A stretch of DNA of 64,000 bases from NCBI RefSeq assembly GCF_002913745.1, contig NZ_PPCG01000073.1, positions 1 through 64,000 on the forward strand. The letters are read 5' to 3'. Made by a program: the position numbers and the translations under genes. The first letter of the stretch is position 1. The number at the start of each line of letters is the position of its first letter. Positions 8,237 to 17,255 of the stretch are shown piece after piece. The notes under the pieces were generated by a model that did no database searches, was not told the DNA's origin, and was given only the letters and a program-made list of their open reading frames with translations. The stretch is from Campylobacter concisus (GTDB taxonomy: Bacteria > Campylobacterota > Campylobacteria > Campylobacterales > Campylobacteraceae).

Positions 8237-9000
8237 GCGAACTAAAGAGCCTTTTAGACGCACACGTACTTAGTAAAAATACAAATTCGGGGCTATTTGA
8301 CGCCCCGGACCCACTCCAAGTAGCTACTAAATTTAAAGAGCCAAACATAGCGCTCATTTGTGCGTTATTTGCCTATGGCAACGCAAAAATGATAGTGAAA
8401 TTTCTAAATTCGCTTGAATTTAGCCTGCTTGATGAGAGCGAGCAAAATATCAAGAAAAATTTATCAAATTTCAAGTACCGCTTTCAAAATGAAAATGATG
8501 TGAGAGAAATTTTTATCACGCTTTCGCGCCTGAAAAAAGAGGGCAACATAGAAGAAATTTTGCGCCAAGGTCTTGCAAAAAACGGCGAGATGATAGAGGG
8601 CGTAAATGAGCTTATCAAATTTATTTACGGACTAAATTCTTACCGCTCAGATGGCTATGAGTTTTTCTTTGGCAAGAGCTTTAGTAAAGAGCCTCAAAGT
8701 CCATATAAACGCTACAATATGTATCTTCGCTGGATGGTGCGAGATAGCGACATCGACCTTGGACTATTTAAAAATCTGCCAAAAGATAGACTTTTGATGC
8801 CACTTGACGTGCATACGCATAGGGTTTCATTAAATTTAGGACTTATAAATAGAAAGAGCTACGATTTTAAAGCAGTGATGGAGCTTACAAAAAAACTTAG
8901 AGAATTTGACGAGCTAGACCCGATAAAATACGACTTTGCGCTTTACAGGATAGGGCAGAGCAAAGAGCTAGAAACTATCGTAAAAAATCTTAAAAAATAA
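8233..9000 (+). CDS. TIGR02757/DUF2400 family protein
   Basis: A 255-residue soluble protein of an uncharacterised but widely conserved family. Family-typical blocks are YGNAKMIVKFLNSLEF, then SPYKRYNMYLRWMVRDSDIDLG and LLMPLDVHTHRVSLNLGL, which resemble a helix-hairpin-helix-type fold, though no enzymatic activity is established. It overlaps flgK by 4 nt, so it may be read from the flagellar operon, but nothing else suggests a flagellar role. Confidence 0.88.
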   Translation: MSELKSLLDAHVLSKNTNSGLFDAPDPLQVATKFKEPNIALICALFAYGNAKMIVKFLNSLEFSLLDESEQNIKKNLSNFKYRFQNENDVREIFITLSRLKKEGNIEEILRQGLAKNGEMIEGVNELIKFIYGLNSYRSDGYEFFFGKSFSKEPQSPYKRYNMYLRWMVRDSDIDLGLFKNLPKDRLLMPLDVHTHRVSLNLGLINRKSYDFKAVMELTKKLREFDELDPIKYDFALYRIGQSKELETIVKNLKK

Positions 9001-9040
9001 AAATTATTGCTAAATTTTTAAATTTTGGGTAGACTTACCA

Positions 9041-9046
9041 TACAAT
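9041..9046 (+). promoter_or_regulatory. sodC: -10 box upstream of sodC
   Basis: TACAAT at 9041-9046 lies about 20 nt before the ATG, leaving a very short leader that contains the AAGGAG ribosome binding site (9056-9061). Confidence 0.45.
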
Positions 9047-9066
9047 TTTATCCATAAGGAGCTTGT

Positions 9067-9603
9067 ATGAAAAAAATCGTTTTACTAAGTGCAGTTTTAG
9101 GAACTTTGCTTTTTGCTCACGAGGGTCATCACTTTGATCCAAAGGCTGGCGAACATCTAGTCATACCTGTTAATGAGCTAAGCGAAAAGGGCGATAAGAG
9201 CGTTGGCGAAGTAGTAGCTATTAAGACAAACTACGGCGTTGCGTTTTTTCCAAATTTAAAAGGTCTTCCTGCAGGACTTCACGGTTTTCACGTTCACCAA
9301 AATGCCGATTGTGGCGCGACCGAAAAAGGTCTAGGCATGAAAGCAGGCGGTCACTGGGATCCAGCTGAAACAAAGATGCACTCATTTGCATGGGACGATA
9401 AGGGTCACAAAGGCGATCTACCAGCGCTTTACGTAGATGCTGAGGGCAATGCAAACTACCCAGTGCTAGCTCCAAAGATAAAAAACCTTGACGAGCTAAA
9501 AGGTCACTCACTAATGGTTCACGTCGGTGGTGACAACCACAGCGACCAGCCAAAAGCACTTGGCGGCGGTGGCGCTAGAATGCTTTGCGGCGTTATTAAG
9601 TAA
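9067..9603 (+). CDS. sodC: Periplasmic Cu/Zn superoxide dismutase SodC
   Basis: This 178-residue enzyme converts superoxide to oxygen and hydrogen peroxide in the periplasm. It has a signal peptide ([17 protein letters not shown]). Metal ligands are visible in order: [11 protein letters not shown], the GGHWDP segment, [14 protein letters not shown] and [12 protein letters not shown]. The C terminus has [12 protein letters not shown], with Cys for the structural disulphide with the DCG cysteine. The mature N terminus begins HEGHHFDP, a His-rich extension that may help copper capture. It is monocistronic, with a strong terminator. Confidence 0.97.
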   Translation: MKKIVLLSAVLGTLLFAHEGHHFDPKAGEHLVIPVNELSEKGDKSVGEVVAIKTNYGVAFFPNLKGLPAGLHGFHVHQNADCGATEKGLGMKAGGHWDPAETKMHSFAWDDKGHKGDLPALYVDAEGNANYPVLAPKIKNLDELKGHSLMVHVGGDNHSDQPKALGGGGARMLCGVIK

Positions 9604-9614
9604 TAAAGCCCCAC

Positions 9615-9650
9615 AAAAAGCCTTTAAATTTAATGTTTAAAGGCTTTTTT
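9615..9650 (+). terminator. Rho-independent terminator of sodC
   Basis: A perfect 14-bp stem, 9615-9628 (AAAAAGCCTTTAAA) with 9636-9649, encloses a 7-nt loop and ends in a run of six T. It begins 11 nt after the sodC stop codon. Confidence 0.85.
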
Positions 9651-9707
9651 AAATTTTGCGCTCAAATTTAACCTCCATTTCTAAGATGAAATTTCAAAAT
9701 TTTAAAC

Positions 9708-9713
9708 TACAAT
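9708..9713 (+). promoter_or_regulatory. -10 box upstream of the TSUP permease gene
   Basis: TACAAT at 9708-9713 lies 33 nt before the ATG, just after the sodC terminator, in AT-rich DNA with no obvious -35 element. Confidence 0.4.
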
Positions 9714-9746
9714 CCGCTTTTTAACTTAAATTTACAAAGAACAAAA

Positions 9747-10508
9747 ATGGAATTTGACCTACTTAGCTACACTGTCTTTTTTATCGCCGCGTTTTTGGGT
9801 GGTTTTATCGACGCGATCGCAGGAGGCGGCGGACTGATCACTTTGCCAGCCATCATGGCTATGGGCGTGCCACCTCATTTAGCCCTTGGCACAAACAAGC
9901 TTCAAGGCGTCTTTGGCAGCTTCACGGCAACGCTAAATTTCACTAAAAAAGGACTGATTAATTACAAAGAGTGCTTTGTTGGCATAGTTTTTACATTTAT
10001 TGGAGCCCTCATTGGCGCAACGCTCATCTTATTTTTAAATGCAAATTTCTTAAAAATAATCATCCCATTTTTGCTAATCGCCATCTTCATCTACACGCTT
10101 TTTATGCCAAAAATAGGCGAGAGCGACAGGGCTGCAAAGATGAATGAGAGGCTATTTTACGTCGTTTTTGGACTAATTCTTGGCTTTTATGATGGCTTTT
10201 TTGGCCCAGGAGCAGGCTCGTTTTGGATGTTTGCGATGGTGGCTTTAATTGGGCTAAATTTAAAAAAGGCGGTCGCTCACACAAAAGCTTTAAATTTCAC
10301 CAGCAACATCGTAGCACTTGGCGTTTTTATAGCTGGCGGACAGATACTTTGGCTAGTTGGCTTTTTGATGGCTGTGGGGCAAATTTTAGGAGCATATTTT
10401 GGCTCAAATTTAGTCATCAAAAAAGAGGTCAAATTTATTAGAACGATGTTTTTGATAGTTGTCGCAGCGACCATTTGCAAACTACTTTTTGACTACTTCA
10501 AGGCTTAA
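9747..10508 (+). CDS. TSUP/TauE-SafE family membrane permease
   Basis: A 253-residue protein with about seven or eight hydrophobic helices. It has the TauE/SafE signature near the N terminus (FLGGFIDAIAGGGGLITLPA, then LGTNKLQGVFGS) and a second half-repeat (GFYDGFFGPGAGSFWMFA, HTKALNFTSNIVAL). Members move sulfite, sulfonates, thiosulfate or other small organic sulfur anions across the inner membrane; the substrate here cannot be read from sequence. It stands alone between sodC and atpB with its own promoter. Confidence 0.92.
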   Translation: MEFDLLSYTVFFIAAFLGGFIDAIAGGGGLITLPAIMAMGVPPHLALGTNKLQGVFGSFTATLNFTKKGLINYKECFVGIVFTFIGALIGATLILFLNANFLKIIIPFLLIAIFIYTLFMPKIGESDRAAKMNERLFYVVFGLILGFYDGFFGPGAGSFWMFAMVALIGLNLKKAVAHTKALNFTSNIVALGVFIAGGQILWLVGFLMAVGQILGAYFGSNLVIKKEVKFIRTMFLIVVAATICKLLFDYFKA

Positions 10509-10537
10509 AATTAAAAATGTTTTAACAATAATTTTGT

Positions 10538-10543
10538 TACAAT
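10538..10543 (+). promoter_or_regulatory. atpB: -10 box upstream of atpB
   Basis: TACAAT at 10538-10543 lies 30 nt before the atpB start codon, which has a weak AAGGT ribosome binding site. Confidence 0.45.
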
Positions 10544-10573
10544 CACGCAAAATTCTAAATCTAAGGTAAATCA

Positions 10574-11257
10574 ATGAAAGATTTGTTTCTATTCTCAAAT
10601 TTGCTAAACCATTCACATGCCTTTGTCTATGCGTTTCACTTTTGCCTTGTAGCTTTGATCATCCTCATCGTTGCTTACATCGCAAGGAGTAAAATGCAGC
10701 TTGTGCCAAGAGGCCTTCAAAACATAGTTGAGGCTTATTTAGAGGGCGTTATCTCTATGGGCAAGGATACTTTAGGTAGCGAAAAGCTAGCTAGAAAATA
10801 CCTTCCACTTGTCGCAACTATTGGCTTTATCGTATTTTTCTCAAACGTCATCGGCATCATCCCTGGCTTTGAGTCACCAAGCTCAAGCTTAAATTTAACT
10901 CTAGTTTTGGCTTTGGTTGTATTTATTTATTACAACTTTGAGGGCATTAGAGAAAATGGCTTTTTCAAATACTTTGGACACTTCATGGGACCAAACAAAT
11001 TTCTAGCTCCTATAATGTTTCCAGTCGAAGTCATCTCACATCTTTCACGTGTAGTTTCGCTATCTTTCCGTCTTTTTGGTAACATCAAGGGCGATGACTT
11101 GTTCTTACTTGCGATGCTTACACTTGCACCATGGTTTGCTCCACTTCCAGCCTTTGCACTTCTAACACTTATGGCTGTTTTGCAAACATTTATCTTCATG
11201 ATGCTAACTTACGTTTATCTAGCTGGCGCAGTCGCTATTAGCGAGCACGAGCATTAA
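10574..11257 (+). CDS. atpB: F0F1 ATP synthase subunit a
   Basis: This 227-residue inner-membrane protein forms the proton half-channels next to the c-ring. The essential arginine lies in the conserved helix [17 protein letters not shown] (residues about 166-182), and the last helix carries [22 protein letters not shown]. Five to six transmembrane helices and the length fit. As in other Campylobacter, atpB stands apart from the F1 operon and ends in its own terminator. Confidence 0.96.
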   Translation: MKDLFLFSNLLNHSHAFVYAFHFCLVALIILIVAYIARSKMQLVPRGLQNIVEAYLEGVISMGKDTLGSEKLARKYLPLVATIGFIVFFSNVIGIIPGFESPSSSLNLTLVLALVVFIYYNFEGIRENGFFKYFGHFMGPNKFLAPIMFPVEVISHLSRVVSLSFRLFGNIKGDDLFLLAMLTLAPWFAPLPAFALLTLMAVLQTFIFMMLTYVYLAGAVAISEHEH

Positions 11258-11262
11258 AATTT

Positions 11263-11287
11263 AAAGCCATATTTTTATATGGCTTTT
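11263..11287 (+). terminator. Rho-independent terminator of atpB
   Basis: AAAGCCATAT (11263-11272) pairs with ATATGGCTTT (11277-11286) around a 4-nt T loop and is followed by a T-rich run. It starts 6 nt after the atpB stop. Confidence 0.8.
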
Positions 11288-11420
11288 CTCTTTTAAATTT
11301 ATTCTCCAAAAACCTTTTTAAACTATATAAATAGATCACCAAAGCTCCTCTTTAGATATTTTAAAAGAAAGTATCGCTAAAATACGCACTAAAAATTTGC
11401 ATAAATTTAAAGGTAAAAAT

Positions 11421-12842
11421 ATGTTTGAAGTCGTTATCGGTTTAGAAGTTCATACTCAGCTTAATACAAAAACTAAAATTTTCTGCTCTTGCTCGACTAG
11501 CTTTGGCGACGAGGCGAACACTCATGTTTGTCCGACCTGCCTAGCGCTACCTGGAGCGCTACCTGTGCTAAATAAAGAGGCGGTCAAAAAGGCGATCAGC
11601 TTTGGCACGGCGATAAACGCTAAAATCAATAAAAAATCAGTCTTTAATAGAAAAAACTACTTCTATCCAGACCTTCCAAAGGCATATCAAATTTCACAGT
11701 TTGAAATTCCTATCGTGGAAGGTGGCGAGCTCATCATCGACGTAAACGGCACTAAAAAACGCATCGGTGTAACCAGAGCGCACCTTGAAGAAGATGCAGG
11801 CAAAAATATCCACGAAGAAAACGAGAGTTTGGTCGATCTAAACAGAGCCGGCACGCCGCTTCTTGAGATAGTTAGCGAGCCAGACCTTAGAAGTAGCGAC
11901 GAGGCGGTGGCTTATCTTAAAAAACTGCACTCGATCCTTCGCTTTTTAAACATCAGCGACGCAAATATGCAAGAAGGAAGCTTTCGCTGCGACGCAAACG
12001 TCTCTATCCGTCCAAAAGGTGATACAAAGCTTTACACAAGGGTTGAGATAAAAAACCTAAACTCATTTAAATTTATTCAAAAAGCGATCGACTACGAGGT
12101 AGAGCGCCAAAGTGCAGCGTGGGAAGATGGCAAATATGACGAAGAGGTCTATCAAGAGACAAGGCTCTTTGACACGACAAATTTAGTAACAAGATCTATG
12201 CGTGGCAAAGAGGATAGCGCAGAGTATAGGTACTTTCCTGACCCTGACTTGCTCCCTGTTGAAGTGCCAGAAGAGATGTATAACGAAGCGATCAAAATTC
12301 CAGAGCTTGCCGAGCAAAAGGTCGCAAGATACGTTAGCGAGCTAGGCGTAAAAGAGAGCGATGCCTTAAATTTAACTCAAAGCGTTGAGATGGCTAGATA
12401 TTTTGAAGAGCTAATCGCTGCTGGAATTTCTCCAAAGCTTGCTACTACGTGGCTCATAGTTGAGCTTCTTGGCCGCTTAAATAACGGTGTAACGATCGAG
12501 ACAAGCCCAGTTAGTAGCGCTAAGATGATAAATTTACTAAAACGCATAGAAGATGGCACGATAAGCGGCAAGGCTGCAAAAGAGGTGCTAGACTACCTTA
12601 TGGAAAATGACGCGGACGTTGATAGCGTCATCAAAAAGCTTGGTTTAAAACAAGTGAGCGACGACTCGGCGATCGTTGCCATCATAGATCAAATTTTGGC
12701 TGCAAACGCCGATAAGGTAGAAGAGTATAAAAACGGCAAAGAGAAGATGTTTGGCTTCTTTGTTGGTCAGGTGATGAAAGAGGGCAAAGGTGCCTTTAAC
12801 CCAGGCAAGGTCAATGAGCTTTTAAAGGCCAAAATAGGCTAA
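11421..12842 (+). CDS. gatB: Aspartyl/glutamyl-tRNA amidotransferase subunit B
   Basis: This 473-residue subunit of GatCAB phosphorylates and helps amidate mischarged Glu-tRNA(Gln) or Asp-tRNA(Asn). The N terminus [21 protein letters not shown] is diagnostic. Next come a zinc-binding CSCSTSFG with [17 protein letters not shown], and the family blocks [25 protein letters not shown] and DANVSIRP. The C-terminal GatB/YqeY domain covers about residues 325-473. An upstream TTG (11397) is in frame, but ATG 11421 has AAAGGTAAAAAT in front and matches the family start. Confidence 0.97.
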   Translation: MFEVVIGLEVHTQLNTKTKIFCSCSTSFGDEANTHVCPTCLALPGALPVLNKEAVKKAISFGTAINAKINKKSVFNRKNYFYPDLPKAYQISQFEIPIVEGGELIIDVNGTKKRIGVTRAHLEEDAGKNIHEENESLVDLNRAGTPLLEIVSEPDLRSSDEAVAYLKKLHSILRFLNISDANMQEGSFRCDANVSIRPKGDTKLYTRVEIKNLNSFKFIQKAIDYEVERQSAAWEDGKYDEEVYQETRLFDTTNLVTRSMRGKEDSAEYRYFPDPDLLPVEVPEEMYNEAIKIPELAEQKVARYVSELGVKESDALNLTQSVEMARYFEELIAAGISPKLATTWLIVELLGRLNNGVTIETSPVSSAKMINLLKRIEDGTISGKAAKEVLDYLMENDADVDSVIKKLGLKQVSDDSAIVAIIDQILAANADKVEEYKNGKEKMFGFFVGQVMKEGKGAFNPGKVNELLKAKIG

Positions 12843-12855
12843 AAAAAGGGCTAAA

Positions 12856-13746
12856 ATGAGCATAGCAGTCATTGGAGCTGGCAAGTGGGGCAGTGCGCTT
12901 TTTCACGCTTTTAGTGAGAATAACGAGTGCGTCATCAGCTCAAGAACGCCAAGAGAGATGCCAAATTTTGTAAGCTTAGATGAAGCTTTGGAGTGCGAGT
13001 ACCTAGTCTGCACGATCCCAACGCAAGCTACAAATTTATGGCTAAAGCAAAACTACAAAAACAAAGGTCAAAAGATCTTAGTCGCCAGCAAGGGCATAGA
13101 CACGGCAAATCTTAAATTTTTAAATGAAATTTACGAGGATTTTGTGGATAGTGAAAATTTGGCCTTTCTTTCTGGGCCAACATTTGCAAAAGAGATCATG
13201 CAAAAGTTGCCTTGCGCTTTGGTAGTAAATTCTAAAAATCAAAATTTAGCTTTAAAATTTGCCTCATTTTTCCCAAGCTATATGAAAGCCTACACTTCTG
13301 ATGATGTGATCGGCGCTGAGGTGTGCGGGGCCTATAAAAATGTGATCGCCATAGCTGGCGGAATTTGTGACGGACTTGGTCTTGGCAACAACGCAAGGGC
13401 GAGCCTCATTTCACGTGGGCTTGTCGAGATGGCTAGATTTGGCAAATTTTTTGGCGCAAAAGATGAGACATTTATGGGACTAAGTGGTGCAGGTGACCTG
13501 TTTTTAACCGCTTCGTCGATACTCTCGCGCAACTACCGCGTAGGTCTTGGTATTGCAAGGCACGAGAGACTAGAGAAAATTTTAAATGAGCTTGGCGAGG
13601 TGGCAGAGGGCGTAGATACTGCAAGGGCTATTAGCAAGATCGCTAAAGAAAAGAGCATATATGTGCCAATAGCCAGTGAGGTTGAAAATATGCTAAATGG
13701 CAAAGACGTTTTTGAGAGCGTTAAATCGCTTTTGGGAAGAAGATGA
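12856..13746 (+). CDS. gpsA: Glycerol-3-phosphate dehydrogenase [NAD(P)+]
   Basis: This 296-residue enzyme reduces dihydroxyacetone phosphate to sn-glycerol-3-phosphate for phospholipid synthesis. The nucleotide-binding GAGKWGSAL motif is at residues 7-15. The active-site region has ASKGIDTANLKFLNEI and FLSGPTFAKEIM, then AYKNVIAIAGGICDGLGLGNNARASLISRGL. The length is slightly short for GpsA (usually about 330) but all catalytic blocks are present. It follows gatB closely and overlaps nagZ by 4 nt. Confidence 0.96.
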   Translation: MSIAVIGAGKWGSALFHAFSENNECVISSRTPREMPNFVSLDEALECEYLVCTIPTQATNLWLKQNYKNKGQKILVASKGIDTANLKFLNEIYEDFVDSENLAFLSGPTFAKEIMQKLPCALVVNSKNQNLALKFASFFPSYMKAYTSDDVIGAEVCGAYKNVIAIAGGICDGLGLGNNARASLISRGLVEMARFGKFFGAKDETFMGLSGAGDLFLTASSILSRNYRVGLGIARHERLEKILNELGEVAEGVDTARAISKIAKEKSIYVPIASEVENMLNGKDVFESVKSLLGRR

Positions 13747-14798
13747 GAGCTTTTCAATTTATACTTTTTGTAGCTATTTTTGCTATCGGGCTAAACGGCG
13801 CAGAGGTGAGCCTAAGAGCCAAGGTATCGCAGATGATAATGGTTGGCTTTAACGGCGCTAGCACAAAAGACGCTGCGTTTCGCGCGATGTTAAGCGATGC
13901 TGGGTACGAGAGATTTGGCGGTGTGATGCTACTTGGCAGAAATGTCACCAGCAAAGCCCAGCTAAAAGCTAGCATAAAGGCGATCAAAGAGAAAAGCCCT
14001 AAAATTTTCATCGCTATTGACGAAGAGGGCGGCAACGTAAGTCGCATGAAGGACAAGAGCTTTGATGGTCCATATCCTAGCGCATACGAGGTCGCAAGCA
14101 CGCTTGATATCAAAAGTGCATATGATCTCTACTCAAAAATGGCTATAAATTTAAAAGAGTGTGGCATAAATTTAAATTTCGCCCCAGTGGTCGATCTGCA
14201 CGATGAAAACTCGCCCATCATCGCCGCTAAGCAAAGGGCGTTTAGCGAGTATGCAAGCAAGGTGGTGATCTACGCTGATGCCTTTATGGACGCATTTAAA
14301 GAGCAGGGCATCCTAACGACACTTAAGCACTTCCCAGGACATGGTAGCTCAAAAGAGGACTCACATAAAAATAAGAGCGAGGTCACACTAAGTAAAGACG
14401 CGCTACTACCATACAAAGACGCCATAAGCACCGGTAGAGCGCAGATCATCATGGTCGGGCACCTTTTTGTAAAGGGCATAGACGAGGACAATCCAGCCAC
14501 ACTTTCTAAAAAAATAATAACCGATCTACTTCGCAATGAGCTTAAATTTAATGGCGTAGTCATCAGCGATGATATGCTCATGAAAGGTGTTGGAGACGAA
14601 GCTTTAGCGCAAAAAGTGGTGAAATTTATAAACGCTGGTGGCGATATCTTGCTATTTAGCGAGTTTAAGATAAACAACCAAAGAACGGCCGATCTAGTCA
14701 CTCAGATCATAGTGGATGCTGTAAATGAGAAAAAGATCAGTAAAGAGCAGATAGACGCATCATATAAGAGGATAATGGCTCTAAAAGCGAAACTTTAA
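13743..14798 (+). CDS. nagZ: Beta-N-acetylhexosaminidase, glycoside hydrolase family 3 (NagZ-like)
   Basis: This 351-residue family 3 enzyme is predicted to remove beta-linked N-acetylglucosamine from peptidoglycan fragments. The diagnostic KHFPGHGSS motif is at about residue 195, with the flexible His-loop (SHKNKSEV) after it, and the catalytic nucleophile Asp lies in VVISDDMLMKGV at about residue 275. A hydrophobic N-terminal signal sequence ending NGA suggests export, unlike the cytoplasmic NagZ of E. coli, so a periplasmic role is inferred. It is coupled to gpsA (ATGA overlap). Confidence 0.92.
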   Translation: MRAFQFILFVAIFAIGLNGAEVSLRAKVSQMIMVGFNGASTKDAAFRAMLSDAGYERFGGVMLLGRNVTSKAQLKASIKAIKEKSPKIFIAIDEEGGNVSRMKDKSFDGPYPSAYEVASTLDIKSAYDLYSKMAINLKECGINLNFAPVVDLHDENSPIIAAKQRAFSEYASKVVIYADAFMDAFKEQGILTTLKHFPGHGSSKEDSHKNKSEVTLSKDALLPYKDAISTGRAQIIMVGHLFVKGIDEDNPATLSKKIITDLLRNELKFNGVVISDDMLMKGVGDEALAQKVVKFINAGGDILLFSEFKINNQRTADLVTQIIVDAVNEKKISKEQIDASYKRIMALKAKL

Positions 14799-14819
14799 AT
14801 TTATACTAATTAGTTTAAA

Positions 14820-14852
14820 TTTACTCAATTAAAAAATGTAAATTTGAGTAAA
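14820..14852. terminator. Inverted repeat between convergent genes, possible bidirectional terminator
   Basis: TTTACTCAA (14820-14828) and TTGAGTAAA (14844-14852) form a perfect 9-bp stem around a 15-nt A/T-rich loop. It lies between the nagZ stop and the stop of the convergent gene at 14908. T-runs are weak, so confidence is moderate. Confidence 0.4.
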
Positions 14853-14907
14853 AATTTAATAGTTTGGACACAAAATTTAGAATTTGCTAAAAATACCAAA
14901 GTCACTT

Positions 14908-15360
14908 TCACAACCCATCAAACTCTTTCTTTAGTTCGTCCCTTAGCTCCTCGGCTCTATCTTCGCCGTTTTTGAAATTTGCCTTTACAAAGCCATCGAT
15001 CTCGTCTAAAATCTCAACTAGTTCGCTCTCCCAGTTTGCACTTTCTTGCTTTAAAAGCGCCTCGACCTTATCTCTTATCTGCTCTAAGGTATCAAGCGCT
15101 TTGTCCTTGTCGCCAGCCCCATTTAGCGCATCTTCAAAGAGCATGTCTTGTCTTAGAGCGTTTATCTTTTTTTGTATGACATTGCAAAATTTAGGGTATT
15201 TCTCAGTGTTATTTAAATTTTGCAAAACCTCTTGCGCAGCCTTTTGATATGCAGGCACCGCTCCTTCTTCGTCAAGTTTTTTGGTTAGTTTTTGTATCTG
15301 AAAATATAAAATAAGCGCCGCAAAAAACGCAAGCAGCAAATAAATCGTAACGCTATTCAT
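14908..15360 (-). CDS. Hypothetical membrane-anchored coiled-coil protein
   Basis: A 150-residue protein with one N-terminal transmembrane helix (residues about 4-20) followed by a charged, helical cytoplasmic or periplasmic domain rich in Glu, Lys and Leu. I do not recognise a family. Its start overlaps the end of rarD by 8 nt, so it is the last gene of the transporter operon. Function unknown. Confidence 0.8.
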   Translation of the reverse strand: MNSVTIYLLLAFFAALILYFQIQKLTKKLDEEGAVPAYQKAAQEVLQNLNNTEKYPKFCNVIQKKINALRQDMLFEDALNGAGDKDKALDTLEQIRDKVEALLKQESANWESELVEILDEIDGFVKANFKNGEDRAEELRDELKKEFDGL

Positions 15361-16227
15361 TTTTACTCCTTTTTCTAAATTTATCTACGCTAATTATCGC
15401 AAGCGCCAGCCAGATCATACAAAATGAGATGACTTTGTAGCCATCTAAAATTTCGCCATAAATGAAGACCGCGCAAAGGATCGCGATGGTTGGTGAGATG
15501 TATTGCAAGTAGCCGATAGTGGTTAAATTTATCCTTGTAGCAGCTGCGTTAAAAGCGACTAGCGGCACGATGGTGACGAGGCTTGAGGCGATCATCAAAA
15601 CCGAGTCCTTGTTTAGTCCAAAGTGGCTTTGCGAGTGAAAAACTAACCACAAAACGTAGCCAAAGGCAAATGGAAAAATAAAGAGTGTTTCGATAAAAAG
15701 CCCGTTAAATGCGCTGATCTTTGCCTTTTTTCTAACCACACCGTAAAGCCCAAAGGATAGTGGCAAGATGATAGAGACAAGTGGCAGGCCACCTTGAAAG
15801 TAAATTTGCACAAAAACTGCGACCATGACGATACAAACGGCTACGACACCACTTTTGCCAAGGCGTTCTTTAAAGACGATGACGCCAAGAAGCATGTTTA
15901 TCAAAGGATTGATAAAGTAGCCGATGCTGGTATCTAAAATTTTGCCATTGCCAACTGCATAGACGTAGACGCCCCAGTTTATGCTAATGAGCGTGCCGCT
16001 TAAAAATAGTGCTTTGAGCGAGCCTATGTCTTTAAGCAGGGTCAAAATTTCATTCATTTTGCCGCTAAGATATATGACCGCTGCCATTAGAAAAAACGAC
16101 CAGATGATCCTGTGGGCTAAAATTTCATAAGCATCGACATCTTTGCTAAATAGATTGAAATAAACCGCCAAAAATCCCCACATAAAAAAGGCGCTAAGCG
16201 CGAGAATAATGCCTTTTTGGCTCTCAT
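15353..16227 (-). CDS. rarD: RarD-type DMT permease, apparently frameshifted near its start
   Basis: An EamA/DMT-superfamily permease of the RarD group with about ten helices. The open frame has its first ATG at 16183 (276 residues), which would cut the first helix. Family-like sequence (KGIILALSAFF) continues upstream in the same frame but has no ATG, GTG or TTG before a stop at 16253-16255. An ATG at 16227, overlapping the stop of the previous gene as ATGA, lies one frame off. One extra A in the run AAAAA (16212-16216) would join the two into a 291-residue protein starting MRAKKGIILALS. So either a sequence error, a real frameshift, or -1 slippage on AAA AAG. Confidence 0.82.
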
Positions 16228-17111
16228 TTAGTCTTGGTATTTTTGTCGCCTTTTATAGAATTTATACTATCTATCATCAAAAGTGTGACCGAGATAGCAA
16301 GGCAGATCATCAAAAAGTATGAGCTTTTCTCCAGTCTCTCGCCGATAGCAAATGAGACAAAAAGCATCATTATAGGCTCAAAATATGTAAGCAGACCAAG
16401 TACATTTATCGGCACGAGCGTGCTTGAGAGGATCTGGGCGATGAGGGCTATGCCGCTGATAGCACCAAGCAAGATGAGTAGATAGTAGATGTTTGGATTT
16501 TGGCTCATCACGTAGTCCATATCAGCCGTGATCGCAAAATAAAATGAGAATAAAAACATAAAAATTATCTCGATAACAAAGCTTGAGAAATTTGCAAGGT
16601 TGTAGTACTTTCTAATGGTAAAATAGACTGGATAAAGGCAAAAAACTACAGCGCTCTCCCACGAGATGCCACCGCTAATGACTGCTGTGCTAAAGACGCC
16701 AAGGGCAGCGAAAAATATCGATGCTAACTTTGTTTTAGAGAGGTGCTCTTTGAAAAATAGCCGTCCAAAAAGGACCATGACTATTGGCATGATGAGGTAG
16801 CCTATCGAGACTTTTAGCGCTGCGCCGTTACTTGGAGCCCAGAGATAGAGCCACATCTGAAATGAGACGATGAGCGAGGTAGCAAGCAAAACTAGTAAAA
16901 TTTTAGGTTTTAGCTTTATTTTCAGAAGTAAAAATTTGAAATTTCGCTGCTGTTTTAACAAAAAAATGGCGGCGATGACAAAAGGCATGGCAAAGATCAT
17001 GCGGTATCCAATAAGAGCTTGTGTGCTGATGGGGTTCATGAGCACTGACATGTAGTAGATGCAGTTAAATAAAACTGAGGCTAAAAGCGAATAAAATATG
17101 CCTTTTATCAT
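16224..17111 (-). CDS. EamA/DMT family transporter
   Basis: A 295-residue inner-membrane protein with ten predicted helices arranged as two EamA repeats (about residues 5-135 and 150-285). It resembles RarD and its neighbour at 15353-16227. DMT proteins export amino acids, nucleosides or other metabolites; the substrate cannot be read from the sequence. It is the first gene of a three-gene minus-strand operon, divergent from the DAHP synthase gene. Confidence 0.88.
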   Translation of the reverse strand: MIKGIFYSLLASVLFNCIYYMSVLMNPISTQALIGYRMIFAMPFVIAAIFLLKQQRNFKFLLLKIKLKPKILLVLLATSLIVSFQMWLYLWAPSNGAALKVSIGYLIMPIVMVLFGRLFFKEHLSKTKLASIFFAALGVFSTAVISGGISWESAVVFCLYPVYFTIRKYYNLANFSSFVIEIIFMFLFSFYFAITADMDYVMSQNPNIYYLLILLGAISGIALIAQILSSTLVPINVLGLLTYFEPIMMLFVSFAIGERLEKSSYFLMICLAISVTLLMIDSINSIKGDKNTKTK

Positions 17112-17213
17112 GAAAAAAATCTTCTCTTTTTTTGGGTAAATTTAAAGTAGCGATTGTATGCAAAATATCTTTAATAACCCATTAATGGCTTTTATTTTTT
17201 AAGTTTGCCGTGA

Positions 17214-17219
17214 TATAAT
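17214..17219 (+). promoter_or_regulatory. -10 box upstream of the DAHP synthase gene
   Basis: Perfect TATAAT at 17214-17219, 36 nt before the ATG, in the divergent intergenic region shared with the DMT transporter. Confidence 0.6.
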
Positions 17220-17255
17220 CTGCGCCATATTAAGGTAAAAAGATAGGGAAAACGT

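Noticed and set aside
16224-17111. The tandem DMT transporters as a recent duplication
   Set aside because: The two proteins share fold and family but differ widely in sequence, so an old divergence is more likely than a recent event.
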